DNA of 34,513 nucleotides from Clostridiales bacterium Firm_11 (GCA_001604105.1 LVAQ01000029.1:1-34513), one strand, 5' to 3'. Positions 16,524 to 24,713 are shown, counted from the first letter of the stretch. Numbers and translations are program-made. The notes: generated by a model from the sequence alone, not told the origin.

Positions 16524-17228
16524 ATGAGTGAAAACAACGGAATCTTCTTTCGAATGAGTGATATTTTCAAAGTATATCCGTTGGGAGAAGAAGAAGCGGT
16601 CGTCCTCAAAGGGGTGAGCCTGGATATCCAGCGCGGAGAGTATCTCTCCGTGCTGGGGCCTTCGGGCAGCGGCAAATCCACGCTGATGAACATCATCGGC
16701 TGTCTGGACAGCCCCACCACCGGCGAATATATCCTGAATGGCAGTTTGATTGAGGATTTGACCGAGCAGGAACTGGCACGCATCCGCAGCCGGGAGGTAG
16801 GCTTTATCTTTCAGAATTCTCAGATATTGCCCAGGATGGATGCCATGAAGAACGTGGAACTGCCTTTGATCTACGCGGGCGTACGTCCGCGGGAGCGTGC
16901 CCGCAGGGCAGAGGAGATGCTCGTCAAAGTAGGGCTAAAGGAGAGGCTTCACTACCGGCCCAACATGCTCTCCGGCGGGCAGCAGCAGCGCGTGGCCATT
17001 GCCCGCGCGTTGGTTACCAAGCCAACCCTGCTCCTTGCGGATGAACCTACCGGCGCGCTGGATCAAACCACGGGCGCGCAGATTATGGCACTGTTTCAGG
17101 AGCTCAATAACGATGGCAATACCATCATCATGATTACGCATGATTTGAAGGTGGCAAAGAACGCCCACCGCGTGGTACACATCATCGACGGTGTATTGAC
17201 GGAAGAAAAGGAGGGCGTATCGGCGTGA
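16524..17228 (+). CDS. MacB/LolD-type ABC transporter ATPase
   Basis: A 234-residue nucleotide-binding subunit that powers the adjacent permease. All ATPase motifs are present: Walker [10 protein letters not shown] (45-53), Q-loop FIFQNSQ (94-100), signature LSGGQQQR (149-156), Walker [13 protein letters not shown] (169-180) and H-loop ITHD (204-207). The sequence type ([12 protein letters not shown] and EPTGALD) is that of the MacB/LolD/YknY branch. The ATG at 16524 follows GGGGGAG by 8 nt. It overlaps the permease start by 4 bp. It is the only ATPase gene in the locus, although there are four adaptor genes. Confidence 0.96.
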   Translation: MSENNGIFFRMSDIFKVYPLGEEEAVVLKGVSLDIQRGEYLSVLGPSGSGKSTLMNIIGCLDSPTTGEYILNGSLIEDLTEQELARIRSREVGFIFQNSQILPRMDAMKNVELPLIYAGVRPRERARRAEEMLVKVGLKERLHYRPNMLSGGQQQRVAIARALVTKPTLLLADEPTGALDQTTGAQIMALFQELNNDGNTIIMITHDLKVAKNAHRVVHIIDGVLTEEKEGVSA

Positions 17229-18439
17229 AAAAGCTTTGGAATCGAATCACCGGCGGCTTTTATATGTTCATGGAAAGCGTACGTATGTCGGTGGGGAACA
17301 TCACGCAAAACCGCCTGCGTTCATTCCTGACCATTCTGGGCATTATGATTGGCGTTACGGCGGTTATCGCCCTCATTACCACGGTATCGGGGGTTAGCAC
17401 CTCCATATCGGATTCGTTTACTTCCATGGGCGCGGGCACGATGAGCGTAACCGTGACAGGGAACGATCTGCAAGCGGGTCTAACCGCGGAGAACATGGAG
17501 GAGATTACCGCCCTGGATAACATTACGGGGGTTACGCCCGGGGTCACCGCCACGGTGAGCGTGGCGCATGGGGATGTGTATGAAAGCGATATCTCCCTGG
17601 CGGGTAAGAATACCTTCTACTTTTCTACCACCGACGCGGTATCGCGCGGGCGCACGCTTAACCCGCTGGACATGGATACCTCCGCGCGTGTTTGCCTGAT
17701 CAGCAGCGATATCGTGACCGATTACTTCTATGGGGTGGATCCCATCGGGGAAACGCTGTACATCAATAACCAGAGCTTTACGGTGGTGGGGGTGCTCAAT
17801 GATGGGGGAGAATCCATCACGGAGATGGTCAGCGGCACCAGCGACATCATCGTGCCGTACACGACGGCGCTCAAACTTAACAGTGCGCGGCTGGTAGGGT
17901 CCATCACCGTATATGTGGAAAACGCCGCCTCCTCCCAAACCGTGCAGACGACGCTGGAGAATTATCTGGATTCGCTGTTCAGCTACGAAGAGGATACCTA
18001 CACCATCACCACCATGGACTCCATTCAAGAAACGATGGATTCCATGCTGTCCATGATGAGCGCGCTGCTGGGCGGCATCGCCAGCATATCCCTGATTGTA
18101 GGCGGCATCGGCATCATGAACATGATGCTGACCAGCGTGACGGAGCGCACGGTGGAAATCGGCCTGAAAAAAGCCATCGGCGCGGAACCATCCCAGATTC
18201 AGATCCAGTTTCTCATTGAGGCGTTTCTGCTATCGATGATCGGCGGGGTGATCGGCGTAGGGCTTGGCATTGCGCTCTCGGCGATACTATGCAATGTAAT
18301 GGGTACGACCTTTACGATTTCTTATAACGCGATCGCGCTGGGCGTGGGGTTCTCGGCTGCGGTGGGCATTGTGTTCGGGTGGTCGCCCGCGCGCAAAGCC
18401 AGCAACCTAAGCCCCATCGAAGCGCTGCGGCGCATGTGA
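17225..18439 (+). CDS. MacB/FtsX-type ABC transporter permease
   Basis: A 404-residue membrane subunit. Membrane segments lie at about 35-57, 279-301, 328-352 and 366-386. The large extracytoplasmic domain sits between the first two (58-275), the topology of MacB and YknZ. Typical features are NRLRSFLTILGIMIGVTAVIAL at the first segment, GGIGIMNMMLTSVTERTVEIGLKKAIGA after the second, and the terminal PARKASNLSPIEALR. Members of this group drive export of peptides, lipids or drugs by moving an outer adaptor rather than forming a simple channel. The start is GTG at 17225 overlapping the ATPase stop (GTGA), with AAGGAGGG upstream. Confidence 0.95.
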   Translation: MKKLWNRITGGFYMFMESVRMSVGNITQNRLRSFLTILGIMIGVTAVIALITTVSGVSTSISDSFTSMGAGTMSVTVTGNDLQAGLTAENMEEITALDNITGVTPGVTATVSVAHGDVYESDISLAGKNTFYFSTTDAVSRGRTLNPLDMDTSARVCLISSDIVTDYFYGVDPIGETLYINNQSFTVVGVLNDGGESITEMVSGTSDIIVPYTTALKLNSARLVGSITVYVENAASSQTVQTTLENYLDSLFSYEEDTYTITTMDSIQETMDSMLSMMSALLGGIASISLIVGGIGIMNMMLTSVTERTVEIGLKKAIGAEPSQIQIQFLIEAFLLSMIGGVIGVGLGIALSAILCNVMGTTFTISYNAIALGVGFSAAVGIVFGWSPARKASNLSPIEALRRM

Positions 18440-18460
18440 CATGGAGGAGGAAACAGGATT

Positions 18461-19591
18461 ATGAAGCGGAAATTGATCAACCTGGTTCTGGTGCTGCTGG
18501 TGGCAGTATGGATTCCCGCGCTTGCGCTGGGCGAAACTACCTTTGACGGCTATGTGACGGCAGGCGAAGAGACCACCGTACTTGCGCCCTTTGGCGGAAC
18601 CGTGAGCGCGCTGCATGTGCGCGCGGGGCAGGAGGTAGCCTTTGGGCAGGAGATCGCGACCATTGAAACCACAAAGGTGTACGCCAGCGCTTCTGGCACC
18701 ATCAGTGGCGTATTTGGCCAAACGGGGGATAATGTGGAGGATGTAGCTTCGCGCAGCGGCGCGGTGCTTTACATCGCCCCTACAGGCAAATATACCATCA
18801 CCGCGGATATCCAGCGGGCGTATAACAACAGCGATAACAAGTATGTCAACATTGGGGAAACGGTGTACATCAAAAGCTATTCTTCCAGCAACGGCAACGA
18901 GGCCATTGGCACCATCACCGCGACGGATGGCACATCCTATACCGTGGTAACCAATGAAGGCGAACTGCTGATGCAGGAAACAGTGGTCATTTACCGCTCG
19001 GCGGATTATGACACCGAAACGCGCATCGGGCGCGGCACGGTATCCCGCACGGCGGAGGTGGCGGTCAGCGGCACGGGCAGCATCGTCTACATGCATGTGA
19101 AGGACGGCGATACCGTTACGCGCGGGCAGTTGCTCTTTGAGACGCTCACCGGCTCGCTGGATGGGCTCTATGCCGCGGGCAACACCATCGTATCCAATGT
19201 GGAAGGCATCATTGCCACGGTGGGCGCACAGGTGGGCGGCACCGTGAACAAGGGGGATACGGTGCTTACCGTGTATCCGCGAAGCGCCATGCAGGTGCAG
19301 ATCGAGATTGACGAGTATGACCTGACAAGCGTGCATGAGGGCGATGTGGTGAGCCTTGCCTTCAATTATGCGGATGGCAAAGCCCAAACCTTTGTGGGCA
19401 CCGTAGCGATGATTTCCCATGTCAGCTCCGCCGCGGATGGGTCAGATGCTACCTACCTTGCCTACATTGACTTTGACGCGGATGAGAACATCCGCCTGGG
19501 TATGGGGGCGGTGGCAACCTTGGATACTGGCGAGGACGCGGCGCTCATGGATAGCGATGCCGATGACGATGCGCTGGATAGCGAGCCGTGA
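18461..19591 (+). CDS. Secreted HlyD-like adaptor 2
   Basis: A 376-residue paralog of the gene at 11214. It has a signal peptide (hydrophobic 5-22, cleavage near ALALG) and no further membrane segment. Matching blocks include APFGGTVSALHVRAGQEV (42-59), YIAPTGKYTIT, GETVYI, GELLMQETVVIYRSADY, RGQLLFET, then a second lipoyl-like half (GIIATVGAQVGGTVNKGD) and LGMGAVATL. The tail is acidic (DSDADDDALDSEP). GGAGGAGG lies 10 nt before the ATG. It is the last gene of the operon, 21 bp after the permease, and is followed by terminator-like hairpins. The product is secreted across the membrane; how it stays at the surface is not evident. Confidence 0.83.
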   Translation: MKRKLINLVLVLLVAVWIPALALGETTFDGYVTAGEETTVLAPFGGTVSALHVRAGQEVAFGQEIATIETTKVYASASGTISGVFGQTGDNVEDVASRSGAVLYIAPTGKYTITADIQRAYNNSDNKYVNIGETVYIKSYSSSNGNEAIGTITATDGTSYTVVTNEGELLMQETVVIYRSADYDTETRIGRGTVSRTAEVAVSGTGSIVYMHVKDGDTVTRGQLLFETLTGSLDGLYAAGNTIVSNVEGIIATVGAQVGGTVNKGDTVLTVYPRSAMQVQIEIDEYDLTSVHEGDVVSLAFNYADGKAQTFVGTVAMISHVSSAADGSDATYLAYIDFDADENIRLGMGAVATLDTGEDAALMDSDADDDALDSEP

Positions 19592-19676
19592 TAGCAAACG
19601 GCATGCGCCAGTACATACCTGCCGCCAGGCGATGACGGCTGGGCTGCAAGGGGTGTACTTGAAAACTTGACCACCA

Positions 19677-19735
19677 GGGAGCGCCGTTCCAGCCAGCTTT
19701 ATCCGGGTAGGACCCAGGCGGCGCTCCCGCATTTT
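19677..19735 (+). terminator. Probable terminator of the export operon
   Basis: GGGAGCGCCG (19677-19686) pairs with CGGCGCTCCC (19719-19728) around a 32-nt loop, followed by GCATTTTT. It lies about 85 nt past the last stop codon. Confidence 0.55.
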
Positions 19736-19788
19736 TCGTGATACCCAGGCGCCGTATCCAAACTAACGATACAACGTTTGCACAAAAT

Positions 19789-19825
19789 AAAAAACCCTCG
19801 CCGTGCGCCTTGGCGAGGGTTTTTT
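19789..19825. terminator. Bidirectional rho-independent terminator
   Basis: AAAACCCTCGCC (19791-19802) pairs with GGCGAGGGTTTT (19812-19823). T runs occur on both strands: TTTTTT on plus and TTTTTTATTTTG on minus. It separates the plus-strand export operon from the minus-strand abrB-like gene. Confidence 0.9.
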
Positions 19826-19860
19826 GTCTGCAAGCAACCTTGGAGCGATCAAATGCGCGC

Positions 19861-20103
19861 TTAGCGCAGCTTAAGCTCCGCAAGGCACTTGTCACAGATC
19901 AGTTTCCCTTTGAATAGGTTCACATCACGCGCGTCATTGCAAAAAATGCAAGCCGGGTGATATTTCTTCAGGATAATCTGGTCACCCTCGGTAAAAATCT
20001 CGAGTGTGTCCTTGATGGCGATATCCATCGTCTTGCGCAGCTCGATCGGAATCACGATGCGCCCCAGATTGTCCAACTTCCTGACTACGCCTGTTGATTT
20101 CAT
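19861..20103 (-). CDS. AbrB-family transition-state-type regulator with Cys4 tail
   Basis: An 80-residue transcription factor. Residues 1-48 closely follow the AbrB swapped-hairpin DNA-binding domain: MKSTGVVRKLDNLGRIVIPI, then ELRKTMDIAIKDTLEIF and IILKKY. The C-terminal part differs from Bacillus AbrB in carrying C52-X2-C55 and C70-X2-C73, a probable zinc ribbon. The start ATG at 20103 follows TAGGAGG. It has its own strong promoter and shares a terminator with the export operon. Targets are unknown; homologs repress stationary-phase genes, and the adjacent export operon is one possible target, which is only inference. Confidence 0.9.
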   Translation of the reverse strand: MKSTGVVRKLDNLGRIVIPIELRKTMDIAIKDTLEIFTEGDQIILKKYHPACIFCNDARDVNLFKGKLICDKCLAELKLR

Positions 20104-20145
20104 ATTGGCCTGCCTCCTAAGGTTTGTGCATGTTCGAACGGCATA

Positions 20146-20174
20146 ATTTTACTGTAGCGCCATTATTATGTCAA
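20146..20174 (-). promoter_or_regulatory. Promoter of the abrB-like gene
   Basis: On the minus strand, TTGACA (20169-20174), a 17-nt spacer and TAAAAT (20146-20151). A GTTCGAAC palindrome lies just downstream (about 20132-20139) in the leader and could be an operator. Confidence 0.75.
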
Positions 20175-20560
20175 TGTCACAAGTGGGCGAAACAATTGCG
20201 GATGAACCGTTGCAAAAGGTAATTATTTCATAGGTTTGCGAATGTACTGGTGCAGGATGGTTATGGATTCGGACGGATACGGTATGTTTTCGAAAAAATT
20301 TTCACACATCGGGAAAAGATGGTTGAACCGCCCAAACGAAATTATGTAACAAAATCCTGCGTATAAGGCGCAGGTATGTGAGCACGAAAGCTTTATAAAT
20401 TAAGGATATAAACAGTCAGACAAGGGAAACATCAAGTTACGATGATGCTCTCAGACATATCCTTGTTATGTATCCTTGAATACACAAGTAACGAAAATTG
20501 CAGAAACATTCATGAAGCGTTCTCACAGGGAAAAGCGGGGACAACCTTGCGCCCGATACA
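20175..20560. other. AT-rich gene-free spacer between abrB and metG promoters
   Basis: These 386 bp are clearly richer in A+T than the surrounding genes. They contain a hairpin CCTGCG-N7-CGCAGG (about 20356-20374) and near-repeats CAAGTTACG and CAAGTAACG. No protein frame has a ribosome binding site. I recognise no riboswitch or RNA family. It could house an unannotated small RNA or extra regulatory sites. Confidence 0.45.
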
Positions 20561-20588
20561 TTGACAAGCGACCCAAATGCGGTATAAT
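20561..20588 (+). promoter_or_regulatory. Promoter of the metG T-box transcript
   Basis: TTGACA (20561-20566), 16-nt spacer, TATAAT (20583-20588): both boxes are perfect consensus. Transcription should start near 20595, at the foot of T-box stem I. Confidence 0.85.
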
Positions 20589-20593
20589 GATTG

Positions 20594-20820
20594 CGTACGC
20601 AAGGAACGGGAGAGTACCTGCCCAGCCTTAGCCATAGAGAGCCGCAGCGGGTGAAACGCGGCGCAAGGCAAGCAGGGAACATGGCCCGGGAGCGTTCCTG
20701 CCCGATATGTAGGGCAGGGCGGCAGGCACCGATATCCGCCGATCAATAAGCGATGAAACAAGGGTGGTACCGCGGGCATAGCTCGCCCCTTCCAATACAT
20801 GGAAGGAGGCGGGATTTTTG
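20594..20820 (+). ncRNA. T-box riboswitch specific for methionine tRNA
   Basis: This leader senses uncharged tRNA and lets transcription continue into metG when methionine is short. Stem I closes with GGAACG (about 20603-20608) against CGTTCC (20693-20698). Its 5' side carries GAGAGTA, an AGTA-type bulge. The 3' side of the specifier loop reads GAAC-ATG-G, placing the AUG codon at 20681-20683, which matches methionine. The conserved T-box AGGGTGGTACCGCG is at 20761-20774, whose GGTA-like bulge pairs with the tRNA acceptor end. The competing terminator is CGCC-CCTTCC against GGAAGG-A-GGCG followed by ATTTTTG (20784-20819). Specifier choice is by eye but agrees with the downstream gene. Confidence 0.93.
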
Positions 20821-20939
20821 TTTAGCGGACAATGCGTAAGGCGGTACGCCGCATGCGGCGTCGTGCGGGCGCCAATGCCCGTCCAGCGCGCGCAGGAATG
20901 ATCAATCCCCATCCCCATAGCATATAAGGAGGTACGCTC

Positions 20940-22922
20940 ATGCCCGACAGGAAAACATTCTACATCACCACGCCCATCTATTACCCCAGCGATAACCTGC
21001 ACATCGGCCACGCCTATTGCAGCGTGGCGGCAGATACCATGGCGCGGTTTCAAAAGCAGGCAGGCCGTGATGTATACTTTGTGACCGGCACCGATGAACA
21101 CGGCCAGAAGATTGAACGCAAAGCCAAGGACAAAGGGGTAACCCCGCAGGCGTATGTGGATGAAATTGTAGCGGGCATCAAAAGCCTGTGGAAGCTCATG
21201 GATGTGGATTATGATGATTTTATCCGCACCACGGACGAGCGCCATGTGCAATGCGTACAGGGCATATTCCGCAAGCTCTATGCGCAGGGGGATATCTATA
21301 AGGGTCATTATGAAGGCTGGTACTGCACCCCGTGCGAGAGCTTCTTTACCGAATTGCAGCTGCAGGACGGGCACTGCCCGGATTGCGGTCGCCCTGTGGA
21401 GAAAACGCGCGAAGAAGCCTACTTCTTCAAAATGAGCAAGTACCAGCAATGGCTGATCGACTACATTGAACAAAACCCGGACTTCATTCAACCGACGTCG
21501 CGGAAAAACGAGATGCTCAACAACTTCCTGCGCCCGGGGCTTAGCGACCTGTGCGTGAGCCGCACCTCCATCAAATGGGGGATTCCCGTGGATTTTGATG
21601 AAGCGCACACCGTGTATGTGTGGCTGGACGCGCTTACCAACTACATCAGCGTGCTGGGGTATGGCAGCGGGGATGATTCCCGCTACCGTAAGTACTGGCC
21701 CGCGGATGTCCACTTGGTGGGCAAGGAGATCATCCGCTTTCATACCATCATTTGGCCAATCATTCTGCATGCGCTGGGTGAACCGCTTCCCAGGCAGGTT
21801 TTTGGGCATGGCTGGCTGGTGCTGGATGGCATGAAAATGAGTAAATCGCTGGGCAATGTGGTGGATCCCGTGGCGCTTTCCAACCGCTACGGCAGCGATG
21901 CCATCCGCTACTTCCTGATGCGGGAAATGCCCTTCGGCAGCGATGGGCAGTTCAGCTATGAGGCGCTTTTGAAACGCCTGAATGCGGATTTGGCTAACGA
22001 TCTGGGCAATCTGGTAAGCCGTACCATCGCCATGGTAGAAAAATACTTCGGCGGCCAACTGCCTGCCCCCGAGGCCTATACCGAAGGGGATGCGGTGCTC
22101 ATCGCCCTTGCGGAGTCGACCCCTGCCAAGGTGCAGGAACAGATGAACGAATTGCAGTTCTCCGCCGCGCTCAGCGATATATGGGCACTCATCGGCGAAT
22201 GCAACCGGTATATTGATGCAAACGCCCCTTGGGTGCTTTGCAAGACGGAGGAAGGCACGCACCGCCTGAAAACCGTACTGTATGTGCTCTGTGAGTGCAT
22301 CCGCTATGTGGGCGTGCTCATTGCCCCCACCATGCCCCGCACGCCCGCGTTGATTTTTAGCCAGCTTGGCTTTGCGGATCAGAACCTGCAAACACTCGAA
22401 TCGCTGGCGGTGTTTGGCGGGTTGCCCGTAGGCACGGTGGTGCACAAGGGGGAGGCGTTGTTCCCGCGCATTGATATTCCCAAAGAACTGGCGGATATTC
22501 TGCCTGCGCCCATCGTTGAGCCCGCGCCGGAAAAGAAACCCGCAGCCAAACCTCAGCCCAAGAATAACGATGCGCCGGAGGGGGACGGCTTGATTTCCAT
22601 TGACGAATTTGCCAAGGTGCAGCTGCGCGTGGCGCGTGTGCTTACCGCCGAAAAGGTGGAAGGCAGTGATAAGCTGCTCAAACTGACCCTGAGCCTGGGC
22701 GCTGGCGAGCCGGAACGCACGGTGGTCAGCGGCATTGCCAAGTTCTATACCCCCGAAGCGATGCTGGGGCGGCAGGTGGCGCTGGTAGCCAACTTGAAAC
22801 CCGCCAAACTGCGCGGCATCGTAAGCCAGGGGATGATCCTGTGCGCCAGCGACGCGGCCGATACCAGGCTCACGCTGGTATCCGTAGGCGAAGGCATGGA
22901 GGATGGGGCGGTTATCCGATGA
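20940..22922 (+). CDS. metG: Methionyl-tRNA synthetase
   Basis: A 660-residue class I synthetase that charges tRNA(Met). HIGH is at 21-24, and KMSKS follows in DGMKMSKSLGN near residue 300. A zinc knuckle of two CXXC pairs (CTPC near 129 and CPDC near 145) lies in the connective domain. The helical anticodon-binding region occupies about 385-520. After a Pro/Lys linker (about 522-550), the C-terminal OB-fold tRNA-binding domain (about 553-660) starts FAKVQLRVARVLTAEKV and supports dimer formation. The length is normal for the form with this appended domain. AAGGAGG is 7 nt before the ATG. Expression is controlled by the T-box; tatD overlaps its stop codon. Confidence 0.98.
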   Translation: MPDRKTFYITTPIYYPSDNLHIGHAYCSVAADTMARFQKQAGRDVYFVTGTDEHGQKIERKAKDKGVTPQAYVDEIVAGIKSLWKLMDVDYDDFIRTTDERHVQCVQGIFRKLYAQGDIYKGHYEGWYCTPCESFFTELQLQDGHCPDCGRPVEKTREEAYFFKMSKYQQWLIDYIEQNPDFIQPTSRKNEMLNNFLRPGLSDLCVSRTSIKWGIPVDFDEAHTVYVWLDALTNYISVLGYGSGDDSRYRKYWPADVHLVGKEIIRFHTIIWPIILHALGEPLPRQVFGHGWLVLDGMKMSKSLGNVVDPVALSNRYGSDAIRYFLMREMPFGSDGQFSYEALLKRLNADLANDLGNLVSRTIAMVEKYFGGQLPAPEAYTEGDAVLIALAESTPAKVQEQMNELQFSAALSDIWALIGECNRYIDANAPWVLCKTEEGTHRLKTVLYVLCECIRYVGVLIAPTMPRTPALIFSQLGFADQNLQTLESLAVFGGLPVGTVVHKGEALFPRIDIPKELADILPAPIVEPAPEKKPAAKPQPKNNDAPEGDGLISIDEFAKVQLRVARVLTAEKVEGSDKLLKLTLSLGAGEPERTVVSGIAKFYTPEAMLGRQVALVANLKPAKLRGIVSQGMILCASDAADTRLTLVSVGEGMEDGAVIR

Positions 22923-23728
22923 GTACACCGCTGTTTGACGCCCATTGCCATCTGGAAGATGAACGCTTTGCGGGCGAGGTGGATGCAACCCTCGCCCGTA
23001 TGCAAGGCGCGGGGGTGAGCCGCTGCATCCTCGCGGGGAGTGATGTGGATTCCAGCAGGCGCATTGCGACGCTCACCGCCCAATACCCCTATGTGTACGG
23101 CGTGGTGGGCATTCACCCGCACGAGGCACGATATTTTGACGAAAACACCCTACCCACTTTGGCGGCATTGTTAAAAGCACCGCGCATTGTTGGCATTGGG
23201 GAGATCGGGCTGGATTATTACTATGATCACTCCCCGCGCGATGTGCAGCAGGAAGTGTTTCGCAGGCAGCTTGATTTTGCGTATGAACAGGCTATGCCCG
23301 CCGTGTTCCATGTGCGGGATGCGCATGGTGATGTGACGGATATTTTTCGCGCCCAGAAAGCGCGCCTGCCAGAGGGCGTATTGCACTGCTATACGGGCAG
23401 TGTGGAGAGCGCGCGGGAGTACCTCGTCATGGGCTTCTATCTCTCCCTGGCGGGGCCTGTGACCTATCAAAACGCGCGCAACCTGCACGAGGTGGCGCGG
23501 TTTGTGCCGCTGGACAGGCTGCTGGTAGAAACCGATAGCCCCTACCTTGCGCCTGTGCCCATGCGGGGGCAGCGCAATGAGCCTGCCAACGTGCGTTATG
23601 TTGCAGAGAAAGTAGCGCAGCTCAAGGGCATCAGCCTGGAAGAAGTAGCGGCGCAAACAACGAAAAATGTTGAGCGGCTGTATGGCATTGGCGGGCAACC
23701 CAATGAGGGAACCAACGCAAATCAATGA
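22919..23728 (+). CDS. tatD: TatD-family metal-dependent DNase
   Basis: A 269-residue TIM-barrel hydrolase; relatives are 3'-5' exonucleases or D-aminoacyl-tRNA deacylase-like enzymes. Metal-site motifs appear in order: FDAHCHLED near residue 6, IGEIGLDYYYDHSP with the catalytic glutamate, AVFHVRDAHGD, LHCYTGS, and VETDSPYLAPVPMRGQRNEP with the final aspartate. The ATG at 22919 overlaps the metG stop as ATGA, so translation is coupled; a GGAGG lies somewhat far upstream. The metG-tatD pairing is common in Bacillota. A terminator follows only after the repeat array about 500 bp downstream. Confidence 0.95.
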   Translation: MSTPLFDAHCHLEDERFAGEVDATLARMQGAGVSRCILAGSDVDSSRRIATLTAQYPYVYGVVGIHPHEARYFDENTLPTLAALLKAPRIVGIGEIGLDYYYDHSPRDVQQEVFRRQLDFAYEQAMPAVFHVRDAHGDVTDIFRAQKARLPEGVLHCYTGSVESAREYLVMGFYLSLAGPVTYQNARNLHEVARFVPLDRLLVETDSPYLAPVPMRGQRNEPANVRYVAEKVAQLKGISLEEVAAQTTKNVERLYGIGGQPNEGTNANQ

Positions 23729-23753
23729 GATGCTGTGAAACATAAGCGGTTGA

Positions 23754-24222
23754 CGCTGGATGCCGTACTAGCGAAGACCAGCCCAAGCAACTACTATCAT
23801 GGCAGGCATAAGAAAACGCTTCGCATTCCCGCGTAACGTGGGTTTGCAGCACCGGATGCCGTACTGGCGGTAACCAGCTCAATCAACTGCAATAAGGGTA
23901 GGCGCAGGAGAATACTTCGCGCTCCCGCGCAACGTGGGTTTGCAGCACCGGATGCCGTACTGGCGGCAACCAATCCAATCAACTGCAATAAGGGCAAGCG
24001 CAGGAGAATACTTCGTGTTCCCGCGCAACGTGGATTTGCAGCGCTGGACGCTGTACTAGCGGCAACAAGCTCAATCAACTGCTATCAGGGCAGGCATAAG
24101 AAAACGCTTCGTGTTCCCGCATAGCATGGGTTTGCAGCGCTGGACGCCGTACTAGCGGCAACCAATCCAATCAACGGCAATGAAGGGTAGGCGCAGGAGA
24201 ATACTTCGTGTTCCCGCGCAAT
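23754..24222. repeat. Tandem array of 96-bp units, about 4.9 copies
   Basis: The landmark TGCCGTACT or a close variant recurs at 23761, 23857, 23953, 24049 and 24145, exactly 96 bp apart. Units differ by scattered substitutions, with alternating subtypes: copies 1 and 4 share GGCATAAGAAAACGCTTC, the others GCGCAGGAGAATACTTC. Each unit contains an imperfect hairpin; in copy 3 it spans 23998-24026 (GCGCAGGAGAATAC, loop TTC, GTGTTCCCGCGC, with two bulged A). The period is a multiple of three, so long frames stay open by chance on the minus strand, but none has a ribosome binding site. It lies in the region downstream of tatD, before its terminator. Confidence 0.92.
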
Positions 24223-24224
24223 CG

Positions 24225-24247
24225 AAGCATGGCGATGCCATGCTTTT
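24225..24247 (+). terminator. Terminator after tatD and the repeat array
   Basis: AAGCATGGC (24225-24233) pairs with GCCATGCTT (24237-24245) around the loop GAT, running into TTTT. It lies immediately after the last repeat unit. Confidence 0.65.
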
Positions 24248-24373
24248 GGTTGGCTGCGGGTTGTTAGACGATCGCGTTGCTCGCGCGCCGGATGTGGACA
24301 CCCTTACGTGCAAGGAAGCAGATAGGCAACCATTTGCCATTTGATAAGGCGATTACCCGTTGGACAGGGATAC

Positions 24374-24408
24374 AAAAAAGGACGTACCGCAAAGGTGCGT
24401 CCTGTTTT
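24374..24408 (-). terminator. Terminator of rpmB, usable on both strands
   Basis: AGGACGTACC (24379-24388) pairs with GGTGCGTCCT (24394-24403), with one G-T pair. The minus strand continues into TTTTTT (24374-24379), and the plus strand into GTTTTG. It lies about 40 nt past the rpmB stop. Confidence 0.85.
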
Positions 24409-24443
24409 GATGGTGTGTTGACCTTATCGGCCTGGTAGTGAAA

Positions 24444-24668
24444 TCACGCTTCGACCGCGACCTCGCGTGTGCCAGCCGGCAGCGCGCGCTTCACGTTGCC
24501 GCTGCGCAGGCAACGGGTGCACACGTTCATATGCTTCACCTGACCGTTTACCTCCACGCGGACGCGCTGCACATTCGGCGCCCACAGTCGATGGGATTTA
24601 CGGTTGGAGTGGCTAACGTTGTTACCGTTCAACGTACCCTTTTCGCACACCTCACAGAACTTGCCCAT
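24444..24668 (-). CDS. rpmB: 50S ribosomal protein L28, zinc-binding form
   Basis: A 74-residue large-subunit protein. C5-X2-C8 in GKFCEVCEKG and C50-X2-C53 in NVCTRCLRSG form the zinc site, marking the C+ form rather than the zinc-free paralog. GNNVSHSNRKSHRLWAPN is the family core. It is about ten residues longer than many Bacillota L28, at the C-terminus (LPAGTREVAVEA). The start at 24668 follows TTAGGAGGT. It stands alone with its own promoter and terminator. Confidence 0.97.
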   Translation of the reverse strand: MGKFCEVCEKGTLNGNNVSHSNRKSHRLWAPNVQRVRVEVNGQVKHMNVCTRCLRSGNVKRALPAGTREVAVEA

Positions 24669-24713
24669 TTGCTACACCTCCTAACGGGAGATTTGTTTAC
24701 TTACAGCTTAACT

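Noticed and set aside
20628..22988. Very long minus-strand open frame (786 codons) antisense to metG
   Set aside because: It runs opposite the fully recognisable metG and its T-box, has a His/Arg/Ala-rich composition unlike a protein, and lacks a ribosome binding site. GC-biased third positions in metG suppress antisense stops.
23797..24078. Minus-strand frame encoding a 32-residue repeated peptide across the 96-bp array
   Set aside because: The frame is open only because the unit length is divisible by three. Its TTG start has no ribosome binding site, and a one-base indel in the last unit breaks the frame.
23754..24222. CRISPR array
   Set aside because: The whole 96-bp unit repeats, with no short constant repeat alternating with unique spacers, and there are no cas genes.
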